A program made the translations under genes and the position numbers. Source: Rhizobium sp. L43 (GTDB taxonomy: Bacteria; Pseudomonadota; Alphaproteobacteria; Rhizobiales; Rhizobiaceae). From it: a DNA stretch of 64,000 nt. Shown here piece after piece: positions 17,647 to 27,682 of this stretch (position 1 is its first letter; each line of letters starts with the position of its first letter). The stretch is from assembly GCF_002531725.1 (NCBI RefSeq), contig NZ_NWSQ01000005.1, positions 248,001-312,000 on the forward strand, given 5' to 3'. A model generated the notes under the pieces. It had not been told where the DNA came from. It worked only from the letters and a program-made list of their open reading frames with translations, and ran no database searches.

Positions 17647-18627
17647 ATGAGCGGCAGCGACAACCCCTATAACGGTTCCTTCGGAAATCAGATGACGGCG
17701 ACGACAAGCTTCGGCGCAGCACCGGCACCGGCACCCGCGACTGCGGCCGGCAGCTACATCACGGACACGACGACCGCGAATTTCGGCAGGGACGTCATCG
17801 AGGAATCACGCAAGCAGCCGGTGCTGGTCGATTTCTGGGCACCCTGGTGCGGCCCGTGCAAACAGCTGACGCCGGTCCTGGAAAAAGTGGTCAACGAAGC
17901 CAAGGGCCGTGTCAGGCTGGTCAAGATGAACATCGATGACCATCCCTCGATTGCCGGCCAGCTCGGCATCCAGTCGATTCCCGCCGTCATCGCCTTCGTC
18001 AACGGCCGCCCCGCCGACGGCTTCATGGGCGCGGTGCCGGAAAGCCAGATCAGCCAGTTCATCGACCGTATCGCCGGACCGGCCGGCGCCGACGAAGCGG
18101 CCGAGATCGAAGCCGTGCTGACCGAAGCGGCAGAATTGCTGGCCGCCGGCAATATCAACGAGGCCGCCCAGCTCTACGGCGCGGTGATGCAGGCCGATCC
18201 CGAGAACGCCAAGGCGCTGGCCGGCATGGCCGAATGCATGATCGCCGCAAACCAGCATGAGCGGGCGCGCCAGGTGCTGAGCGAGCTGCCGGAAGAGCTT
18301 TCGAAAGACGCCGGAATCCAGGCGGTGCTGAAAAAGCTCGAACAGATCGAGGAAGCGCGCAAGCTCGGCGATCCCGTGGCGCTCGAACGCGACCTGGCTG
18401 CCAATCCCGACGACCATGAGGCGCGGCTGAAGCTTGCCAAGATCCTCAATGTCGAAGGCCGGCGCGACGAAGCGGCCGAGCACCTGCTGCTGATCATGCG
18501 CAAGGACCGCGCCTTCGACGATGACGGCGCCCGCCGCCAGCTGCTGCAGTTCTTCGAGGTCTGGGGCTTCAAGGATCCGGCGACGGTTTCCGCCCGGCGC
18601 AAGCTTTCGGCGATGCTGTTCTCCTAA
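17647..18627 (+). CDS. Thioredoxin-domain co-chaperone (CnoX/YbbN-like)
   Basis: This 326-residue protein has an N-terminal linker rich in Ala and Pro (residues about 22-36), a thioredoxin domain (about 44-155) with WAPWCGPC (C68, C71), and a C-terminal helical TPR-like region (about 165-326). This is the CnoX/YbbN layout, a chaperedoxin that protects folding clients under oxidative stress and hands them to GroEL. Unlike E. coli YbbN, it keeps the full WCGPC motif and so may be redox active. Start ATG 17647 has GGGAG upstream. The LON-domain gene follows 91 bp later on the same strand. Confidence 0.88.
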   Translation: MSGSDNPYNGSFGNQMTATTSFGAAPAPAPATAAGSYITDTTTANFGRDVIEESRKQPVLVDFWAPWCGPCKQLTPVLEKVVNEAKGRVRLVKMNIDDHPSIAGQLGIQSIPAVIAFVNGRPADGFMGAVPESQISQFIDRIAGPAGADEAAEIEAVLTEAAELLAAGNINEAAQLYGAVMQADPENAKALAGMAECMIAANQHERARQVLSELPEELSKDAGIQAVLKKLEQIEEARKLGDPVALERDLAANPDDHEARLKLAKILNVEGRRDEAAEHLLLIMRKDRAFDDDGARRQLLQFFEVWGFKDPATVSARRKLSAMLFS

Positions 18628-18718
18628 GTTTAGGAGATCTGCCCTTGCGTTTTCCGGTGGGGGCACCACATTCTCGTCAGAACGGGCATGCCCGTTTACA
18701 AGAATGCGGGACGGTTTC

Positions 18719-19390
18719 ATGCAAGTCGGTAATGCCAGATACCTGAAGCCGGGCGATCTGCCTGATACGATCGCTGTCTTCCCCCTGACCGGTGCCCTGC
18801 TTCTGCCGGCGGGGCAGCTTCCGCTCAATATTTTCGAGCCGCGTTATCTGGCGATGCTGGATGCGGCGCTGACCGGAAACCGGCTGATCGGCATGGTGCA
18901 GCCGGCGCTCGGCGAACACGAGGACAAGGGCGGCGAACCCCACCTTGCCGCGGTGGGCTGCCTTGGCCGCATCACCTCCTTCGCCGAGACCGGCGACGGG
19001 CGCTATATCGTCTCGCTGACCGGCGTCTGCCGCTTCCGGCTCTTGGAGGAGAAGGCGACCAGCGGTCCCTTCCGCACCTTCCGGATCGCCCCGTTCATCG
19101 CCGATCTCTCGGCCGCGAACGAGGAGGAGGCGGTCGACCGCGCAGCCCTTCTCACCGCCTTCAAAGCCTATCTCGATGCCAACAAGCTGGAAGCCGACTG
19201 GGAGAGTGTCGAGCGGGCGAGCAATCTGACGCTCGTTAATTCGCTGGCGATGATGTCGCCGTTCGGGCCGGCTGAAAAACAGGCGCTGCTCGAGGCGCCC
19301 GATTTGAAGACGCGGGCCGAGACGCTGATCGCCATTACCGAGATCGTGCTGGCGCGGGTCTTCGGTGACTCCGACACGGTTCTGCAGTAG
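18719..19390 (+). CDS. LON N-terminal substrate-binding domain protein
   Basis: This 223-residue protein consists of the Lon protease N-terminal (PUA-like) domain alone: AVFPLTGALLLPAGQLPLNI, EPRYLAMLDAAL and GCLGRI are typical. It lacks the AAA and Ser-Lys protease parts. The function of free LonN proteins is not settled; they may present substrates or bind peptides. Start 18719 is preferred over ATG 18704. It is followed within 9 bp by the UPF0434 gene. Confidence 0.88.
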   Translation: MQVGNARYLKPGDLPDTIAVFPLTGALLLPAGQLPLNIFEPRYLAMLDAALTGNRLIGMVQPALGEHEDKGGEPHLAAVGCLGRITSFAETGDGRYIVSLTGVCRFRLLEEKATSGPFRTFRIAPFIADLSAANEEEAVDRAALLTAFKAYLDANKLEADWESVERASNLTLVNSLAMMSPFGPAEKQALLEAPDLKTRAETLIAITEIVLARVFGDSDTVLQ

Positions 19391-19399
19391 GGTTCGGCC

Positions 19400-19588
19400 A
19401 TGGACGAAAAACTCAGCCGCGTCGATCCGAAACTGCTCGAACTCCTGGTCTGCCCGCTCTCCAAGGGGCGGCTTTCCTATGATCGCGAACACAATGAACT
19501 CGTTTCGGAAAAGGCGCAGCTCGCCTATCCGATCCGTGACGGTATTCCGATCATGCTGGTGTCCGAAGCCCGCCGCCTCGACGAATAG
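19400..19588 (+). CDS. UPF0434/Trm112-like small zinc-ribbon relative
   Basis: This 62-residue protein of the YcaR/Trm112 family has the conserved core [14 protein letters not shown] and [16 protein letters not shown]. Trm112 proteins activate methyltransferases; the bacterial UPF0434 proteins are small and mostly uncharacterised. Only one cysteine of the usual CPxC pair is present, so zinc binding is doubtful. It is cotranscribed with the LON-domain gene. Confidence 0.85.
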   Translation: MDEKLSRVDPKLLELLVCPLSKGRLSYDREHNELVSEKAQLAYPIRDGIPIMLVSEARRLDE

Positions 19589-19606
19589 CGTCTCTCACTC
19601 CCGTCC

Positions 19607-20821
19607 TTAAATCGTCTGGCCGGCCAGCAGCCGCGGATTGTCCTTGGCCGTCGTTCCGGCCGCCTGGCCGATGAAGAAGGATTTGAGGCGCGGCAGCCGG
19701 TCGACGATGCCGAGGCCAACGTCTCGGGCGATGCGGATCGGCGTCGCGTCGTTGGAAAACAGCCGGTTCAGCACGTCGGTCGTCATGCCCATGCGGAACG
19801 TGTCGAAGCGCCGCCAGGTCTGGTAACGCTCGAGAATGTTGATCGAGCCGATATCGAGGCCGAGGCGATCGGCCTCGACAATCGTTTCGGCGAGTGCCGC
19901 CACATCCTTGAAGCCGAGATTGAGGCCCTGCCCGGAAATCGGGTGAATGCCGTGGGCGGCGTCGCCGGCCAGGGCAAAACGCGGCGCAACGAAGGCGCGG
20001 GCCAGCGTTAGGCCGAGCGGGAAGGCGCGCTTGTCGCCGATGACCTTCAGTGCGCCGAGCTTGTGGCCGAAGCGGCGTTCGAGCTCTTCCTCGAAGACCA
20101 GATCGTCGGCGGCGACCAGCCGATCGGCATCATGCGTCCGCTCGGTCCAGACCAGCGAGGAGCGGTTGTTCTTGAGCGGCAGGATGGCAAAAGGGCCGGC
20201 CGGCAGGAAATGCTCCTCGGCGCAGCCGTCATGCGGCCGCTCGTGTTCGACCGTTGCAACGATGCCGGACTGGCCGTAGTCCCAGGTGACGGTCTTGATG
20301 CCGGCGAGATCGCGCAGCGTCGAGCGCACGCCGTCGCAGGCAACCAGCAGCCGGCTCTCCAGCGTGCTGCCGTCCGATAGCGTGACGGTGACATGGGTGT
20401 CCTGGGTCTTCAGTTCGGTGGCGCCGAGCCCGTGGCGGATGTCGATGCCGAGCCGCTCGCAGACGCCGCGCAGCGCTGCGACCATCACAACATTCGGGAT
20501 CATGTGGGCGAAGGGCCGGCCCTCGGCCACTTCGCCGTCGAAGGTCAGAAACACCGGGCGCACCGGATCGGAGGTCTTGGAGTCGGTGACGATCATTTTG
20601 GTGATCGGCTGGGCTTCCGGCTCGATCTCGTTCCAGATGCCGAAGACCTCGAGCATTTTCGCCGCCGCGGCGATGACGGCGGAAGCGCGCGTATCGTTTT
20701 TCCAGACATGCTCGGGCGCCGCCTCGACGACCAAGACATTCAGATGCGGTGCTGCCTGTTTGACCGCGACGGCAGCGGAAAGGCCGACATAGCCCCCGCC
20801 CACAACCAGCATATCAAGCAT
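19607..20821 (-). CDS. Ubiquinone-biosynthesis type FAD monooxygenase (UbiH/Coq6 family)
   Basis: This 404-residue flavoprotein has the GxGxxG motif VVGGGYVGLSAAVAV at the N-terminus, the DG motif LVACDGVRSTLRDLAG near the middle and the GD motif ALAGDAAHGIHPISGQGLNL near residue 280. The family hydroxylates the ubiquinone ring at C1, C5 or C6; which position this one serves cannot be told (UbiH, UbiF, UbiI or UbiL type). It is convergent with the UPF0434 gene, with an 18-bp gap. Confidence 0.85.
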   Translation of the reverse strand: MLDMLVVGGGYVGLSAAVAVKQAAPHLNVLVVEAAPEHVWKNDTRASAVIAAAAKMLEVFGIWNEIEPEAQPITKMIVTDSKTSDPVRPVFLTFDGEVAEGRPFAHMIPNVVMVAALRGVCERLGIDIRHGLGATELKTQDTHVTVTLSDGSTLESRLLVACDGVRSTLRDLAGIKTVTWDYGQSGIVATVEHERPHDGCAEEHFLPAGPFAILPLKNNRSSLVWTERTHDADRLVAADDLVFEEELERRFGHKLGALKVIGDKRAFPLGLTLARAFVAPRFALAGDAAHGIHPISGQGLNLGFKDVAALAETIVEADRLGLDIGSINILERYQTWRRFDTFRMGMTTDVLNRLFSNDATPIRIARDVGLGIVDRLPRLKSFFIGQAAGTTAKDNPRLLAGQTI

Positions 20822-20905
20822 CGCGCCGCTCCCGTACCTTGTGCCTCAGATGTGATCTATATAGATCATCGCAACTTCACTTCCTACCGTCGGGAGGCAT
20901 ACAAA

Positions 20906-21790
20906 ATGACGCGCGAGACATCAGGGCCTTCGGCGATGGAGACGCTGCTTTCGACGCTCGACCTGGAGCCGATCGAGGTCGATATCTTCCGTGGGCGCAG
21001 CCCGCAGGCCGGCTGGCAGCGGGTCTTCGGCGGCCAGGTAATCGGCCAGGCGCTGATGGCGGCGCAGCGCACCATCGAGGGCGAGCGTTTCGTGCATTCG
21101 TTGCATGCCTATTTCATGCGCCCCGGCGATCCCTCGGTGCCGATCATCTATCAGGCGGAGCGGATCCGGGACGGATCGAGCTTCAACACGCGGCGTGTCG
21201 TCGCCATCCAGCATGGCAGGGCGATCTTCGCGCTATCGGCCTCCTTCCAGGTCGAGGAGCCGGGCTTCGACCACCAGATCGCCATGCCCGAAGTCCAGAT
21301 GCCGGAGGCGCTGCTCGGCGAACAGCAGATCAAGGAGCAATATCTCACGCATGCGCCGGAGGCGATCCGAAAATACTGGCAGCGCGAGCGGCCGATCGAG
21401 ATTCGTCCCGTCTCGCTGACGCATTATTTTTCCGACAGGAAACTCGACCCCAAGCAGGACGTCTGGGTGCGCGCCACCGGCCCGGTTCCCGACGACCGGC
21501 TCTATCAGGCCGCAGTGCTTGCCTATCTCTCTGACATGACGCTGCTCGATACCTCGCTCTATGCACACGGCACGTCGATCTTCGACCAGAGCCTGCAGGT
21601 GGCGAGCCTCGATCATTCCATGTGGTTCCACAGGCCCTGCAAGCTCGACGACTGGTTGCTCTATACGCAGGACAGCCCGTCGGCTTCGGGCGCCAGAGGG
21701 CTGACCCGGGGCAGTCTCTTTACCCGATCGGGTGAGCTGATCGCCTCTGTCGCGCAGGAGGGTTTGATTCGGAAAAAGGCAAATGAATAA
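20906..21790 (+). CDS. tesB: Acyl-CoA thioesterase II
   Basis: This 294-residue protein has the double hot-dog layout of TesB. The N-terminal half carries GGQVIGQALMAAQRTI and HSLHAYFMRPGDP, and the C-terminal half carries LAYLSDMTLLDTSLY and SLDHSMWFHRP. It hydrolyses medium- and long-chain acyl-CoA. Start 20906 has GGGAGG 10 nt upstream. The upstream neighbour is divergent; downstream lies the nitrogen-regulated glnK promoter. Confidence 0.92.
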   Translation: MTRETSGPSAMETLLSTLDLEPIEVDIFRGRSPQAGWQRVFGGQVIGQALMAAQRTIEGERFVHSLHAYFMRPGDPSVPIIYQAERIRDGSSFNTRRVVAIQHGRAIFALSASFQVEEPGFDHQIAMPEVQMPEALLGEQQIKEQYLTHAPEAIRKYWQRERPIEIRPVSLTHYFSDRKLDPKQDVWVRATGPVPDDRLYQAAVLAYLSDMTLLDTSLYAHGTSIFDQSLQVASLDHSMWFHRPCKLDDWLLYTQDSPSASGARGLTRGSLFTRSGELIASVAQEGLIRKKANE

Positions 21791-21812
21791 ATAATGTGCA
21801 TCTTTGAAAATT

Positions 21813-21829
21813 TGCGCATTATTTGTGCG
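21813..21829 (+). promoter_or_regulatory. Candidate NtrC binding site upstream of glnK
   Basis: TGCGCA-TTATT-TGTGCG resembles the NtrC consensus TGCACC-N5-GGTGCA in spacing and in the TGC/GTGC cores. It lies about 85 bp before the sigma-54 element, a usual enhancer distance, in a locally AT-rich region. Confidence 0.5.
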
Positions 21830-21911
21830 CTTATTGGTCGTTCATTTGCCTGTTTATTGGCGTCACTTCATATAAGTGTTACTTTTCAATAAGTTATATC
21901 CAGTCACGAAT

Positions 21912-21928
21912 CTGGCACGCCCTTTGAA
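21912..21928 (+). promoter_or_regulatory. Sigma-54 (RpoN) promoter of glnK-amtB
   Basis: CTGGCACGCCCTTTGAA has the -24 GG (21914-21915) and, at the required 12-bp phase, GA (21926-21927) in place of the usual -12 GC. It lies about 85 bp before glnK, whose homologues are NtrC/RpoN controlled. Confidence 0.7.
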
Positions 21929-21994
21929 TGTATATCGCCGGTCGCTGTTCAGGAACGTCAGCGGCAAGGAGAGTCGGCTCCGTGCCGAGGATAA

Positions 21995-22351
<357 letters not shown>

Positions 22352-22376
22352 GCGGCAGATCAAGGAGCTCTTTCCA

Positions 22377-23801
22377 ATGTCAATTTCGAAGTTTTCTTCC
22401 AGCTTTGCGCTGATTTGCGCAGCAACCGCCGCGCTTGTGGCGCCGGCTGTCGCTTTCGCGCAAGAAGCAGCGCCAGCCGCTGCCGCTGCTGCTCCTGCCT
22501 TCACCATGGACAAGGGTGACAATGCCTGGATGCTCGTCTCCTCGGCGCTCGTCCTTTTGATGACCATCCCCGGCCTTGCGCTGTTCTACGGCGGCCTGGT
22601 CCGTGCCAAGAACATGCTCTCGGTGCTGATGCAGGTCTTCATGATCACCGCCGTCGTGGCGCTGCTCTGGGTGACCTACGGCTATTCGCTCGCCTTCACC
22701 GACGGCGGCTCGCTGAACAGCTTCGTCGGCGGCTTCTCCAAGGCGTTCCTCGCCGGCGTCAACACGTCGTCGCTCGCTGAAACCTTCTCGAAGGGCGTCG
22801 CCATTCCGGAATACACCTTCATCGTGTTCCAGATGACCTTCGCCTGCATCACCCCCGGCCTGATCGTCGGCGCGTTCGCCGAACGCGTCAAGTTCTCGGC
22901 CGTCATGCTCTTCGTCGTGCTCTGGGTCACCTTCATCTACTTCCCGATGGCGCACATGGTCTGGTTCTGGGGCGGCCCGAGCTCCTACACCTCGCCGGCC
23001 GGCCTGATCTTCTCCTACGGCGCAATTGATTTCGCCGGCGGCACGGTCGTTCACATCAATGCCGGTATCGCGGGCCTCGTCGGCGCCATCATGCTCGGCA
23101 AGCGCACCGGTTATAAGAAGGAAATCATGGCTCCGCATTCGATGACGCTGACCATGGTCGGCGCCTCGCTCCTCTGGGTCGGCTGGTTCGGCTTCAATGC
23201 CGGCTCCAACCTCGAAGCCAATGGCTATGCCTCGCTTGCCTTTATCAACACCTTCGTCGCGACGGCTGCCGCCGCCGTGTCCTGGTGCATCGTCGAAAGC
23301 CTCACCCGCGGCAAGGCTTCGATGCTTGGTGGCGCTTCCGGTGCGGTTGCCGGTCTCGTCGCCATCACCCCGGCGGCAGGCTTTGCCGGCCCGATGGGCT
23401 CGATCGTTCTCGGCCTCATCGTCTCGCCGGTCTGCTACTTCTTCGTCGACGTCGTGAAGAACAAGTTCAACTACGACGACAGCCTTGACGTCTTCGGCGT
23501 TCATTGCGTCGGCGGCATCATCGGTGCTCTCGGCACCGGTATCCTCGTCAATCCGGCGCTCGGCGGTGCAGGCATCGTCGATTATTCCACGGCCGATTTC
23601 GCTGCCTCCTATGCCGGCACGGCAACCCAGGTGCTGGCCCAGGCCAAGGGCGTGCTGACGACGCTCCTGTGGTCGGGCATCGGCTCGGCGATCCTCTACA
23701 AGATCGTCGACGTCGTCATCGGCCTGCGCGTCACCGTCGAAGCCGAGCGCGAAGGTCTCGACCTTTCGACCCACGGCGAAGCTGCCTACCACTCTTCCTG
23801 A
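22377..23801 (+). CDS. amtB: Ammonium transporter AmtB
   Basis: This 474-residue protein has a signal-peptide-like N-terminus (LICAATAALVAPAVAFAQ), as in E. coli AmtB, followed by eleven membrane segments. The ammonium transporter signature is visible in the segment starting IDFAGGTVVHINAG; FGVHCVGGIIGALGTGI carries the second pore histidine. Start 22377 has AAGGAG 11 nt upstream. It conducts NH4+/NH3 across the inner membrane and is gated by GlnK. Terminator hairpins follow. Confidence 0.95.
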   Translation: MSISKFSSSFALICAATAALVAPAVAFAQEAAPAAAAAAPAFTMDKGDNAWMLVSSALVLLMTIPGLALFYGGLVRAKNMLSVLMQVFMITAVVALLWVTYGYSLAFTDGGSLNSFVGGFSKAFLAGVNTSSLAETFSKGVAIPEYTFIVFQMTFACITPGLIVGAFAERVKFSAVMLFVVLWVTFIYFPMAHMVWFWGGPSSYTSPAGLIFSYGAIDFAGGTVVHINAGIAGLVGAIMLGKRTGYKKEIMAPHSMTLTMVGASLLWVGWFGFNAGSNLEANGYASLAFINTFVATAAAAVSWCIVESLTRGKASMLGGASGAVAGLVAITPAAGFAGPMGSIVLGLIVSPVCYFFVDVVKNKFNYDDSLDVFGVHCVGGIIGALGTGILVNPALGGAGIVDYSTADFAASYAGTATQVLAQAKGVLTTLLWSGIGSAILYKIVDVVIGLRVTVEAEREGLDLSTHGEAAYHSS

Positions 23802-23812
23802 TCACAGGGTTT

Positions 23813-23842
23813 GCGGCGCCCGGCAGAAGGGCGCCGCTTTAT
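23813..23842 (+). terminator. Hairpin just after amtB
   Basis: GCGGCGCC (23813-23820) pairs with GGCGCCGC (23830-23837), followed by TTTAT, 11 bp past the amtB stop. A second perfect hairpin, 12-bp arms AGCTTTTCCGGG/CCCGGAAAAGCT with a 5-nt loop, lies at 23864-23892. Confidence 0.6.
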
Positions 23843-23908
23843 GGCCCGTCGCGGCCTATCTAGAGCTTTTCCGGGTTAGACCCGGAAAAGCTGCCATAGA
23901 CCGCATTT

Positions 23909-23940
23909 GGCCCGGACCTTCCAAGGTTCGGGCCTTTTTT
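23909..23940 (+). terminator. Strong Rho-independent terminator of glnK-amtB
   Basis: GGCCCG-G-ACCTT pairs with AAGGT-T-CGGGCC (23909-23934) and is followed by six T. Confidence 0.85.
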
Positions 23941-24082
23941 CATTTCCCTGCCCGGAATGCCCGTCCAGGCGTGCATGGTTAACATCGCTTTAACCCGGCT
24001 CTGATTAGGTAGAGCGGACGCATTTTGGCATGGCGAAGCTTCGGTGATTCGCATGCCCTCAGGCATTGGACGGGTTAGACAC

Positions 24083-26773
24083 ATGGCAAGAAGCACGTCG
24101 CCGGCGATGGATGGCCGTCCGGATCGGTTCTCCTTCTCGGCATTCATGCTGCGGCAGATCCAGGCGCTCATCGGCTTTGCGATCTTTCTGCTGCTGGCAC
24201 TCTGCGTCGCGGCGCTGGCGACATGGAACGTCGCGGATCCGAGCTATTCCTATGCCACCGCCAACCTGCCGACGAATATTCTCGGCTACAGCGGGGCTGC
24301 CTTTGCCGATATCGTCATGCAGTTCCTCGGCCTTGCCAGCGTCGTTTCGATGCTGCCGATCGTCGCCTGGGCGCTGACGCTGATCTCGGGCCGCCGCTTC
24401 AGCCGTATCCCCGCCCGTGCCGGCGCCTGGCTTGCCGGCACGGTGCTTTCCTGCGCCGTCATCGGCTGCTTTCCGCCGCCGCTCACCTGGCCGATCCCGA
24501 ACGGCATCGGCGGCGTCGTCGGCGATATGATCCTGCGTTTTCCCGCACTCTTCGTCGGCGCCTATCCCACCGGCACCTTCGCCATGGTCGTCGGCTGCAT
24601 TTTTGCAGCACCCACCGCCTGGATGATGCTCTTTGCGTCGGGCCTCGTCGGCCGCAGCGAGGCCGAGGAAGAGACCGAGGACGATTACGCCGGCACAACA
24701 AGCAAGGCCCGCGTCGTCGGCGACGAGGACGAGGACGACGAGTCGCGCTGGGTCGCTCTCAGCGGTGCGATGACGCATGCCTGGTACATGAGCCAGGGCC
24801 GGCTGCGCCGGCTCTTCGGCATGGGGCCGCGCAAGCGCCGCCAGGGCGATTTCGAATCACCCTATGATTTCAACGATGACGAGTTCGGCACGCTGAACGA
24901 ACCGGTGCGCGCCAAGGCGCCGACCGTCCGCGGCGAGCGCATGGAGCCGTCGATGGAGCCGTCGATGGGAGCAAGGGCGGCGTCACCGCGGCGCATCGTC
25001 TCCGCGCCGTCGCTTTCCGTCGATGACGACGATGACGACGACGATCTGCCCTTCGATGCCGACATGCCGCCGCGCCCGGCCGATATCCTGCCCGACGATG
25101 ATGACGACGACTGGATGATCCGCGCGCCGGCCAAGGCCGCCGGCAAGCCGGAACCGCGCGTCGTTCCCGTGGTGGCGCGTCCGAAGCCCAGCGCCCGCAT
25201 CGAGCGGGAGGCGCAGGGCTCGTTCATCCGTCCCGAGGGTTTCCAGCTTCCCTCGATGCATCTGCTCGCCGAACCGAAGAATGTCGTGCGCGACTCCACG
25301 CTCTCGGCCGATGCGCTGGAGCAGAACGCCCGCATGCTCGAAGGCGTGCTTGAAGATTTCGGCGTCAAGGGCGAGATCATCCATGTCCGCCCCGGCCCCG
25401 TCGTCACGCTTTACGAACTGGAGCCGGCCCCCGGCATCAAGTCGTCGCGCGTCATCGGCCTTGCCGACGATATCGCCCGCTCGATGAGCGCCATTGCCGC
25501 CCGCGTCGCCGTGGTGCCCGGCCGCAACGCGATCGGCATCGAATTGCCGAACCAGACGCGCGAGACCGTCTATCTCCGCGAACTCATCGCCTCCCGGGAT
25601 TTCGAAGGCAGCAAGGCGAAGCTCGCCATGGCGCTCGGCAAGACGATCGGCGGCGAAGCCGTCATCGCCGACCTCGCCAAGATGCCGCATCTGCTCGTTG
25701 CCGGCACCACCGGTTCGGGCAAATCGGTCGCCATCAACACGATGATCCTGTCGCTGCTCTATCGTATGACGCCGGAACAGTGCCGGCTGATCATGATCGA
25801 CCCGAAGATGCTCGAACTCTCCGTCTATGACGGCATCCCGCATCTGCTTTCGCCTGTCGTTACCGATCCGAAGAAGGCGGTCGTCGCGCTCAAATGGACG
25901 GTGCGCGAGATGGAAGAGCGCTACAAGAAGATGTCGAAGATCGGCGTGCGCAACATTGACGGCTTCAACAGCCGCGTCGAGCAGGCCTTGTCGAAAGGCG
26001 AGGCGATCTCGCGCACGGTGCAGACCGGCTTCGATCGCCATACCGGCGAGGCGATGTACGAGACCGAGGAATTCGACCTCAGGCCGATGCCCTATATCGT
26101 CGTCATCATCGACGAGATGGCTGACCTGATGATGGTCGCCGGCAAGGATATCGAAGGCGCCGTGCAGCGTCTGGCGCAGATGGCGCGTGCCGCCGGCATC
26201 CACGTGATCATGGCAACCCAGCGTCCGTCGGTCGATGTCATCACCGGCACGATCAAGGCGAACTTCCCGACCCGCATTTCCTTCCAGGTGACCTCGAAGA
26301 TCGACAGCCGCACCATTCTCGGCGAACAGGGCGCCGAACAGCTGCTCGGCATGGGCGACATGCTCTACATGGCGGGTGGTGGGCGTATCCAGCGCGTCCA
26401 CGGTCCGTTCGTTTCGGATGTCGAGGTGGAAGAGATCGTCTCCTATCTCAAGACCCAGGGCTCGCCGCAATATCTCGATGCGATCACCGCCGATGACGAC
26501 GAGGATGGCGATTACGCCGGCGGCGGTGGGGGCGGTCCGGCCGGCACATCAAACCTTTCGGATTCGGAAGATCCTTACGATCAGGCCGTCGCCATCGTGC
26601 TGCGTGACGGCAAGGCCTCGACCTCCTACGTCCAGCGTCGGCTCGGCATCGGCTACAACCGGGCCGCCTCGCTGATCGAGCGGATGGAGAAGGAAGGCAT
26701 CATCGGGCCGGCCAACCATGCCGGCAAACGCGAAATTCTCGTTCCCACCGAAGGCGACATCCTCGACCGCTGA
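24083..26773 (+). CDS. ftsK: DNA translocase FtsK
   Basis: This 896-residue protein has four or five N-terminal membrane segments (residues about 20-195), a long acidic and Pro-rich linker (about 200-430, with a run of Asp near [13 protein letters not shown]), the alpha/beta RecA-like motor with Walker [15 protein letters not shown] and Walker [15 protein letters not shown], and a C-terminal gamma winged helix that reads KOPS ([20 protein letters not shown]). It pumps chromosome ends at the septum and activates XerCD. I chose ATG 24083 ([11 protein letters not shown]); upstream GTG 24044 is also in frame. It is followed by lolA, as in many alphaproteobacteria. Confidence 0.93.
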   Translation: MARSTSPAMDGRPDRFSFSAFMLRQIQALIGFAIFLLLALCVAALATWNVADPSYSYATANLPTNILGYSGAAFADIVMQFLGLASVVSMLPIVAWALTLISGRRFSRIPARAGAWLAGTVLSCAVIGCFPPPLTWPIPNGIGGVVGDMILRFPALFVGAYPTGTFAMVVGCIFAAPTAWMMLFASGLVGRSEAEEETEDDYAGTTSKARVVGDEDEDDESRWVALSGAMTHAWYMSQGRLRRLFGMGPRKRRQGDFESPYDFNDDEFGTLNEPVRAKAPTVRGERMEPSMEPSMGARAASPRRIVSAPSLSVDDDDDDDDLPFDADMPPRPADILPDDDDDDWMIRAPAKAAGKPEPRVVPVVARPKPSARIEREAQGSFIRPEGFQLPSMHLLAEPKNVVRDSTLSADALEQNARMLEGVLEDFGVKGEIIHVRPGPVVTLYELEPAPGIKSSRVIGLADDIARSMSAIAARVAVVPGRNAIGIELPNQTRETVYLRELIASRDFEGSKAKLAMALGKTIGGEAVIADLAKMPHLLVAGTTGSGKSVAINTMILSLLYRMTPEQCRLIMIDPKMLELSVYDGIPHLLSPVVTDPKKAVVALKWTVREMEERYKKMSKIGVRNIDGFNSRVEQALSKGEAISRTVQTGFDRHTGEAMYETEEFDLRPMPYIVVIIDEMADLMMVAGKDIEGAVQRLAQMARAAGIHVIMATQRPSVDVITGTIKANFPTRISFQVTSKIDSRTILGEQGAEQLLGMGDMLYMAGGGRIQRVHGPFVSDVEVEEIVSYLKTQGSPQYLDAITADDDEDGDYAGGGGGGPAGTSNLSDSEDPYDQAVAIVLRDGKASTSYVQRRLGIGYNRAASLIERMEKEGIIGPANHAGKREILVPTEGDILDR

Positions 26774-26913
26774 AATAATCGGCATATATTTCCGATAGGG
26801 CCGCTTTTGCGGAAACCTGACGGCATCGAAGCCGTTACTTGTCGCGAGGCCGATCGTAACGCCTTGAAGACGCCGCCTTTCGGCAGCATGCAGATCGCAT
26901 AAAGGAGATTTAG

Positions 26914-27582
26914 ATGAGTCACTCCGATACCTTCCTCTCCGGCCTGGCGATGACGCGCCGCGATCTGCTCGGCGCCTTTGCCGTCGCTGCGATGGCGAGC
27001 GCCATTCCTCTCGGTGCTTACGCACAGGCGGCAGCCCCTGCCTCCGGCACCGCGCAGGCGATCGCCGATCATTTTTCCGGCGTCACGACGATGCAGGGCG
27101 AATTCGTGCAGTTCGGTCCGCGCGGTGAACAGACCGGCGGCAAGTTCTTCATCCAGCGCCCCGGCAAGCTGCGCTTCAACTATGACGACCCGTCGCCGAT
27201 GCGGGTGATCGCCGATGGTAAAAACGTCGCCATCGGCAATACCAAGCTGAAAACCTGGGATCTCTATCCGCTCTCCAAGACGCCGCTCAGCCTGCTGCTG
27301 GCGCAGCATATCGACCTGTCGGCTGGCATGGTGAAGGGCGTGAAGGAAGAGTCGGACCTGACGACGATCGCGCTCGGCAACAATACGGTGTTCGGCAACT
27401 CGACCATCACCATGATGTTCGACCCGAAGACCTACGACCTGCGTCAGTGGACGATCACCGACAATCAGGGCAAGGACACGTCGGTGATGATCTTCAACGT
27501 CAAGACGGGCGTGCAGTTCGACGATCGCGTGTTCCGCGTGCCCTATGAGACCATTCCGGGGACGCCTCAGTCGCGCGACTGA
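26914..27582 (+). CDS. lolA: Outer-membrane lipoprotein carrier protein LolA
   Basis: This 222-residue periplasmic chaperone carries lipoproteins from LolCDE to the outer membrane. The N-terminus has a twin-arginine-like motif, MTRRDLLGAFAVAAMASAIP, with cleavage near AYAQ. The mature part has the LolA pattern: FSGVTTMQGEFVQ, GGKFFIQRPGKLRFNY and FGNSTITMMFDPKTYDL. Start 26914 has AAAGGAG upstream. The RR pair suggests possible Tat export, although Sec is more usual for LolA. Confidence 0.88.
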   Translation: MSHSDTFLSGLAMTRRDLLGAFAVAAMASAIPLGAYAQAAAPASGTAQAIADHFSGVTTMQGEFVQFGPRGEQTGGKFFIQRPGKLRFNYDDPSPMRVIADGKNVAIGNTKLKTWDLYPLSKTPLSLLLAQHIDLSAGMVKGVKEESDLTTIALGNNTVFGNSTITMMFDPKTYDLRQWTITDNQGKDTSVMIFNVKTGVQFDDRVFRVPYETIPGTPQSRD

Positions 27583-27649
27583 CCTTTTCGGTTGATCGCA
27601 GACCGCTTTCGCACGCGCCCGGTTCCCTCGCGCCCACCTTTGTTTTAAA

Positions 27650-27675
27650 GCCCTTTCATGAGAGCGTGAAAGGGC
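27650..27675 (+). other. Hairpin immediately before the xthA start
   Basis: GCCCTTTCA (27650-27658) pairs with TGAAAGGGC (27667-27675), ending 7 nt before the xthA ATG. It could end lolA transcription or mask the xthA ribosome site; there is no T run. Confidence 0.5.
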
Positions 27676-27682
27676 GTCGGGC

